A DNA stretch of 64,000 bases from Hansfordia pulvinata. Taxonomy: Eukaryota > Ascomycota > Sordariomycetes > Xylariales. Location of the stretch: the NCBI GenBank assembly GCA_006538405.1, contig BJKQ01000006.1, positions 248,001 through 312,000 on the forward strand, given 5' to 3'. How positions within the stretch are numbered: position 1 is the stretch's first letter; each line of letters begins with the position of its first letter. The translations under genes and the position numbers were made by a program. Below, piece after piece: positions 58,101 to 64,000 of this stretch. Below the pieces are notes generated by a model. It was not told the DNA's origin. It did no database searches and was given only the letters and a program-made list of their open reading frames with translations.

Positions 58101-60376
58101 TTTATCTTCCGTTCCTGGCAGCGCTCTCCGCTTCGTGCTCGAGCTCGTGCTTGTACTCGTACGTACGGAGCAAGGGCCATCCCAAGCAACAAGACGCCTG
58201 GACCCAGGTCTGGTTCGACTTGTCGCGGCAGTTGCAATCTCTCCGCACGCACGGGGCAGCTCACATTGTATTTGTCTGTCTGTCTGGTTGTCTGCCTGCT
58301 CGTCTGTGCTATGCTGCGCCCTTGCCGTGTCGAATAGATAAACGGAAGATTGAATGGGCAGCCCTGGAGTCGCAATTCCTGCTGCCCGACCATCCCAGGG
58401 AGACCCCAGTACTCGTTCAATGTGTGGATTCGCGAGGTGGCGGCTCGACGACAGCATTGCCAAGCAGATGTGCTGGGGAGTGGGAACTTGTTCTTTTCTG
58501 CTGCTGGTGGTTCGACAGCGTAGAATTTGTTCCTGAGTCGGCGCGCGTGCCCATGTGGGGGTTTCTCAATCTGCAACCGATCTGAACACATAAGCTTACC
58601 TTAGGTTAGATCTTGCTGGTACGGACGGGCAACCTTCCTTGAAGGGGCCCACAGGCCGTGATGGTGGTTGTAGCGCGTGCAGCGGTCCCGCGTTGTGCCA
58701 TATTGCTTTTTCCCTCCTCTCACTCTATTTTCCATTAGCTTGCGCGCATGATCGAGGCCCGTCGGGCTCTGGTCTCAGATTGTCTCGTCCGGGGCGATCT
58801 CGCCTATATCCACGCCACCCGCAGCGGCCACTGCAGAGTCATCTCGTGTGTAAGGCCATGCGATGCGTCGCGCCGCGTTGCGTTACCCGTACCCGAGCGC
58901 CCGATGCGTCTGGTGGCCGAGGGACCCGTCCTTGATGCTGCGAGAGCCACCGTTCGTCTCTGCCCGTTTCTGCAGTGTCGTCAGCAGGGTGTACGAGTAG
59001 AGACTTATCATACTCTTGTCAGCAGCTTGCCACCTCTTCCAGATCCAGAAGTATGAAGAACCGAAGGGGGCACAAAGACACAGCAGCAAAGGCGTGGTGG
59101 TCTTCGTGGAGATGCGCACACGGAACGGCGCACGATACGTCCCTTCTGACCGGGGTGCTCATGCATGAGTCTGTCCGGCCACCAGCACGCCCATCCTTGC
59201 CTGTATGATTGGTGGCACGCCCACGACGTGGCATCAACGAGACAGGCGAGGGAATCTGGCACGAGTGCAACCCCAGATCAACCGCGCTTCCTGCGCTGGG
59301 CCTTGCATCTTGCCATGATTATTACCCCGTACGTCGTCATGTCTTATTCCTCCGCCACTGCTCCCTGCTCGGCTGTGTCGTCTCCAGCACCGCCAATGGG
59401 GGCAGCCGGCCGGACGAGTGGGCGGCAGCCCTGTCTCATTACTCCTGTCGCGCATTTCCATCGGCAATCTCAGATTTCCCAGACAGGGTAGCATTCTGTC
59501 TGCGGAAAATTTCAGGCATGTCTGGCGTCTGGGCAGGGCGTCAGAGACAAGAGCCCACACCCACCGCTGCGGCAATAACCTGACCCAGCGGCTATTTTAT
59601 TTTCTCACTCACTGAACTCGGTGCACGCGTCTCCATGCCGTATCCGCGGATACCACATCTCGCCACTAGTGCTGTTCTGCCTCCATAGTAGAGAGAAACA
59701 AGTATGGAGCATCGAGGATCGCAGGCATGGCAGGGTCGGTGTTGAAAGGACGGGAAAGCGAAGATGCCAGTGACGTATTGGGTTACCACGGGCGGCGATT
59801 GACAGGCTCAGGCCAGAGCTTCGTCAAGTCTTCAGCCCGGTGACGCGAGGACAAGTCTGTGTGATATGCGCAGGCCAAACTCGTACTTGTCTGTCGGTGG
59901 CGCATGAGATAGATCGGTGTGCGAGTAAACTCGTATTGCACACCCCCTGTTCCGTGGTCACGTAGCTTCTTCACCCCTTCTGCCGTGCCGAACGGCGGCG
60001 GCGGCCTGGTCTGGCCTTCTCGGTCTGGTCAGCCGGAATTTGCTCCGAAGCCATCGCCGGCTCCAGCGACAGAGCCAACGGACGGGGCCAGCGGTTGGCA
60101 CCAACACGCACCTACCTTATTGGACGCAGACAAACCCGGTACGAACCCTAAGCACCCTGGAGAAAATAGACGGGCGGGTCCAGGCGGCCTAGCTTGAGGC
60201 TAATAAGGTCCCAACCCTTGGCGGCGAGGATGGATGGGGAGAAGGCCATGGGTAAAACTCCCTGGCAAGACACGACAGGGGTGCTCGGCGGGGGCCATCT
60301 TAATATACTCGCTCGGTAGTGCGCCGCCGCAGATGAACGAAAGGGGGCAGACGAATGCTTGGGCGGCAGCGAGCCC

Positions 60377-60400
60377 GGTGGCGGTGGCGGTGGCGGTGGT
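60377..60400. repeat. (GGTGGC)n hexanucleotide repeat
   Basis: Three perfect GGTGGC units and one GGTGGT unit. Confidence 0.85.
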
Positions 60401-60564
60401 GTTGTCATTGTCGTGGGGTGATTCGGACCTTTCAGTCATCTCATCTGGTCTGGTTTGGCCTGGTGCAAGGTGCAAGGTGCAAGTATCAGCAGAAGGGACG
60501 GCCATTGCGACGACGGCACCACCCTCGGCTACAGCTACCCTGGCCTGTGCTGATTGCATTGTTG

Positions 60565-60650
60565 ACTTGCCTTGACGCTCACTGACGAAGGGGTACTCGT
60601 ACAGTTACTTGCCCTGACGCTCACTGATGAAGGAGGGTAGGTACTCGTAC
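60565..60650. repeat. Imperfect tandem duplication of a 38-44 bp unit
   Basis: Copy 1 (60565-60602) and copy 2 (60607-60650) both begin ACTTGCC, share TGACGCTCACTGA, and end GGTACTCGTAC or GTACTCGTAC. Copy 2 has a short insertion and a few substitutions. Each copy ends with the dispersed octamer TACTCGTA (60594 and 60642). Confidence 0.8.
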
Positions 60651-61235
60651 CGTTGAAAAAGGCAGAGATGTTCGTGAAGGAGCAACACGCATGCGGGCAA
60701 CAGTAGGATGGAGGTGTGAAGGATGGGAGTTAGTACTTGACAGCTTCAGCCGCCTGCGGATACAAGGAAACGGGGTGCGTGTATTGGATGCCTCTACTGT
60801 GGCGAAAGCTAACGGTTGTTGATGCTGCGCTGCGTCCTGCAATGCTTGCTGGCCGACTCATGTTGATAGTTCGATTGATGAACGTGCGAACTGTACCTAA
60901 GACATGACAGCAAAAGCCTGGCCGCGATAATTGATGATGAGAGCGCACAAGGAGCGGAGTGTTGCTCGCCCGCACCTTCCTGCAGCACACACTCGTCCGA
61001 GTACTTGCGCCTCGCTTTCCCTGCAGCCTAACCTACTCGTACCTGCTTGCCAATATCTGATGATACCTATGGAAGTTCGTGCCTGCCATTTCGTAACTTG
61101 TACGTGCGGATACTTTGGATACGATTAGCAGGGACGAAAGACCAGACGCCTTTGGTTGTACTGATCAAGGTAATGAAGGTACGTTAGGTACCGTATGGAA
61201 GTACCTAAGGTAAAGGTATCACTTTATGCACCTGA

Positions 61236-61262
61236 TCTGGTCTGGTCTGGTCTGGTCTGGTC
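61236..61262. repeat. (TCTGG)5 pentanucleotide array
   Basis: Five perfect TCTGG units plus TC. Confidence 0.9.
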
Positions 61263-62113
61263 AGGGCCGCGTTCCAAAGGCTTTGGGTTCAACACCATGG
61301 GCAGTCGCCTACACCGCGGTACCTCTTCCCCATCATCCTCCTCCTCCTCCTCCACCACTGCTGCCGTCATCTCATTCCCATCCCATCTGGATCCTCCACC
61401 ATCGTATGCGTGACTTGGCCTGTGTGCCGGTCACGCCCTATTCTGCCGGGTCCAGTCCAGTCCCGTCCGCCTCCAAACCCCAGTCAAGCCCTGCGTCTCG
61501 TACCCGCCAGGCCCTGCCGCCCATGCGCTCCGTTTCTCCATCCCATCCACCATCCATCCCACCGGCCGCCCCTCTGAAGAAAAGAGCCACAGAAACAACC
61601 CCCCCCCCCGCGAGCAGCCTAGCCCAGTCCAGTCGGGCCCGCTTGTCCAACAACGATACACTCGTAATACGCAACCTCACCTAACGGCCAAGGGACGACC
61701 CCGCTACCTACGACTACTCGTACAGTCCTGCTCGCCTGACCAGAGGTATCGAACCTGCCACGCCTGCCACGACCCGGTTGGGTGCGAGATCTCTGGCACG
61801 ATAAGGACGCCAGCCCGACTACCTACCCATGCAGGTACCTCCACAGGGCCTGGGGGAACTATTTACTGGCGCATAGCATGATCCACCGCAGCGGCCTCGC
61901 TAGGTACGATTCTCAAAATGGCCAGCTACTGCCACGTCCCGTCTGCACACACGGCAGAGACAAAGGGGAAAGGCACACCAAGAGGATATACGAGAGGAGC
62001 AGTCGCAAGGAGAAGACCTCAAGATTCAGGACGAGCAGGGAACAGAGAACACAGAGCTCGAAAGCGTCGAGCGAACGGACCGGTTCCCCCTCTGTGCCCG
62101 CCTGGTCCCTGCA

Positions 62114-62175
62114 CTGTCCTGCCCTGCCCTGTCCTGCCCTGCCCTGTCCTGCCCTGCCCTGTCCCTGCCCTGCCC
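62114..62175. repeat. 15-bp tandem repeat built of CTGYC pentamers
   Basis: Three perfect copies of the unit CTGTCCTGCCCTGCC (62114-62158) and a degenerate fourth. The unit is itself three related pentamers, which shows a higher-order repeat. Confidence 0.85.
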
Positions 62176-62722
62176 CATTTCCACCCTTCCCTGCAGTGCC
62201 CTGTCTCGCCCTGCCCTGTCATCCCTCCCGTGCCATGCTGCTTTCGACCTATGGCTGCCCCATCTAAATACCCATTGCCCGTGCCAGCGCTGCTCATAGC
62301 GCGTCCCTCGTGTGCGTAGCGCTGCGCACGCGGCCGGTACTCCGTACGGCTTCTCAGTAGCCCCATGGACGGCGTGCTCGTCCTGCGCGTGCTCGGCTGG
62401 CGTACCGTCCATGTCCTGGAGCGGGCTTTGGAGGTGCCCGCGCCAGGGGCCTGTGACCGCGAGCTACCGGGCGCAGTACCGCCCTCGACGATCGATGGCG
62501 CCGCGCCGCACCGTGCCCCCCGAGAGCCAGGCACGCGTACTCGCTGGCTCGCGCGTGCGGGCGGATATGTACCTACCTGCCTAGGTAATAAGCCAAGGTC
62601 GGGCCAGGTACGACTACCATGGACTATGGACCATGGCAGGGCAGCGGACGGCAGCGCAGGGCATGGCCGGGGCCAACTAACCAAGATCAGGTGGACTGCT
62701 CAGGACTGGTCCGGTCAGGTAA

Positions 62723-62759
62723 GGTCAGGTCAGGTCAGGTCAGGTCAGGCATGTACGGC
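62723..62759. repeat. (GGTCA)7 pentanucleotide array
   Basis: Seven GGTCA units plus GG, preceded by diverged copies from 62708. Confidence 0.9.
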
Positions 62760-63157
62760 TACCTTAGGCGGACAGAGGTATGTGTATCCAGTCTTGCCTG
62801 CCTCTCCCATAAGCCGAGCTGCCTTAGCGGGCCCGGCATCTGCACGGGCTAAATGGTGGTATGCGGTCCCAGAGGCGCACCCTTGTTAACTGGCCCTCCT
62901 CCGACCCCAATCGCTGATATTAAAGTTGCACAAGCCCTTTCATGGTCACAGACGACATTGTTCTTGTTGCTGGTTTTCCTCTCCCGCCAAGCTACAAACC
63001 GCCAACGACACCCCGCCGCCCCCCAAGAGGCACAAGACCGCCGGGTTCCTCTCGCCACCTCGCCTTGCAACACTCGACGGCTTCTCCCTCAGCTGCAGCC
63101 TCTCGCGCCGCCCTCCTGGTTGGTCTGGTTCTGGTGTCACTCGACTCTGCCACGGGC

Positions 63158-63182
63158 CCTGTCCTGTCCTGTCCTGTCCTGT
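63158..63182. repeat. (CCTGT)5 pentanucleotide array
   Basis: Five perfect CCTGT units, about 0.7 kb upstream of the last start codon. The unit is closely related to the array at 62114. Confidence 0.9.
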
Positions 63183-63848
63183 ATCTCTCCGCCGTTGCCA
63201 CTTGGCCCTCCTCACCTAAGACTCTTGTCTACGCGCCGCCGTGTCGTATCACCGGACTCGACTCTCTCTCGCCACGTCCAGTGTCACTCCCAGCTTCCGT
63301 GTCACATGCGGGCTCACCACGCCGTCAGAAGGCTTGCTTCCGCTCGAATCATCTGCCCGTCTTGTTATAGCGCCACCTTGACGAAGAATACTCGCCTACC
63401 TAATTTAAATACTCCCCCTGGGAACTAACATTGCGCCATCCGGAGCCGTCTCTTCAGCAATTCCATCTGCGCGGCTAAACATCTCTCGCCACCTTGGGGG
63501 AGATCCCACTCTCCACTCACCTCCAGTCACCCAGAGTCACATTTTACGCATGTTCGTGAAGACAAGAATGCGCGAGTCTCCTGAGAGCCTAGTTGCCCAC
63601 GGAGTTCTGCCCTGATCATTCAGCAATTTTGTTGGATGCTCGAAATCCCACTCCACTTCTGCACAGCTCAGCGCTCGCTGTTCTAGCTGGTATCCATGCA
63701 ACGCCAAAGACAGACCCAGGAGCCCGATCATATCACGCTCGGTCAACGTCGGGGCATCTTCGACCTAGCCCGTTTCTCCCTCGACCTTGCTGAGGGAAGA
63801 GACGAGCAACAAGGTGCTGCTCTGACGCGAGCTTACCCCTCTCCTCCC

Positions 63849-64000
63849 ATGTCAGGCTCGCCACCGCTCCCGCCCAAGCCAACGCAAGAGGCCGGTGGTA
63901 GGAGCTCGGAGGGCTCTCAAGCTCTTGGGCAAGACTTCTACGCCAGAAGCACAGCAGTTCACCCGCAGGACTACAGGCCCCAGCCGCCCACTTACCCGCC
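63849..64000 (+). CDS. N-terminus of a proline-rich protein, cut by the window edge
   Basis: An ATG at 63849 opens a frame of 50 codons to the right edge. It begins MSGSPPLPPKPTQEAGG and later reads QDFYARSTAVHPQDYRP, followed by more Pro and Tyr. The PPLPPKP segment resembles an SH3-binding motif. It follows a pyrimidine-rich leader from about 62950, as do the other genes here. I do not recognise the family from so short a piece. It is the only coding candidate downstream of 40.2 kb that reads naturally as protein. Confidence 0.5.
   Translation, partial: MSGSPPLPPKPTQEAGGRSSEGSQALGQDFYARSTAVHPQDYRPQPPTYP

Larger units (their letters stand above)
5133..61722. repeat. Dispersed octamer TACTCGTA / TACGAGTA, at least 35 copies
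   Basis: This entry marks the range of a dispersed motif, not one element. Exact copies start at 5133, 5835, 10477, 10493, 11140, 12455, 13147, 14220, 14674, 17270, 17396, 17783, 19629, 25024, 25852, 46298, 49421, 49769, 50094, 50755, 51296, 51758, 52034, 52528, 53099, 53254, 55720, 56186, 57180, 58154, 58992, 60594, 60642, 61034 and 61715. Many extend to GTACTCGTAC or its complement. None lies in a recognised exon, and none lies between 26 and 46 kb, the gene-dense block and the first part of the gene-poor stretch. I counted by eye, so a few may be missed. Confidence 0.85.
57501..63848. other. Gene-poor region ending in the upstream region of the last gene
   Basis: No conserved gene is visible. 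A 170-codon ATG frame at 58073-58585 is the best open frame, but it includes a GTCTGTCTGTCTG repeat and resembles nothing. Pentanucleotide arrays cluster at 61236, 62114, 62723 and 63158. Octamer copies lie at 58154, 58992, 60594, 60642, 61034 and 61715. From about 62950 the plus strand is pyrimidine-rich, as expected for the leader of the next gene. Confidence 0.5.

Noticed and set aside
58073..58585. 170-codon ATG frame
   Set aside because: It includes a GTCTGTCTG repeat and a Cys-rich composition, with no family resemblance; not enough to call.
40244..63848. Transposable element as the explanation for the gene-poor block
   Set aside because: I found no transposase or reverse-transcriptase motifs, no long terminal or inverted repeats, and no A/T-rich mutated copies.

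Overview
The window looks like nuclear DNA of a filamentous ascomycete, most probably a Sordariomycete. The genes have short GT-AG introns (about 48 to 155 bases), no operons, and products typical of fungi: Tvp23, Erg28, Nup170, CSN4, a peroxisomal Lon, Gal7 and a very-long-chain 3-ketoacyl-CoA reductase. The placement below class level is inference; no marker gene settles it.

Layout. 1-1246 (-): N-terminal part of a Prp22/DHX8 splicing helicase, running off the left edge. 3774-5126 (+): membrane-anchored DUF3445/HODM-like protein. 6130-6855 (+): Tvp23. 8055 to about 9870 (-): single-pass membrane glycoprotein with a damaged 5' half. 9.9-18.2 kb: gene-poor, but it hides a frame-broken gene of about 200 residues at 13414-14003. 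18197-19027 (+): SGNH hydrolase. 20521-21827 (-): COP9 signalosome subunit 4. 23477-24665 (+): short-chain dehydrogenase. 26026-27408 (+): galactose-1-phosphate uridylyltransferase. 27805-28511 (-): Erg28. 29247-30340 (+): 3-ketoacyl-CoA reductase. 31779-36134 (+): Nup170/Nup155. 37252-40243 (+): peroxisomal Lon ending in SRL. 40.2-63.8 kb: 23.6 kb with no recognisable gene, full of homopolymers, microsatellites and pentanucleotide arrays. 63849 to the right edge (+): start of a proline-rich protein.

Two signals cut across the annotation. First, the octamer TACTCGTA/TACGAGTA occurs at least 35 times between genes, about 2 being expected by chance, and never in a recognised exon. Second, several conserved genes are each broken by a single apparently missing base (SGNH hydrolase, CSN4, Gal7 twice, Lon). 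Most of these sites lie in short C or G runs. This looks more like systematic indel error in the assembly than biology, although the broken gene at 13.4-14.0 kb has more lesions and may be a true pseudogene.

The genes are mostly unrelated housekeeping functions rather than a pathway cluster. The only functional pairing is Erg28 and the ketoacyl-CoA reductase, two ER lipid-synthesis proteins sharing one divergent promoter. I see no CRISPR array, tRNA, rRNA or recognisable transposon, and no biosynthetic cluster.
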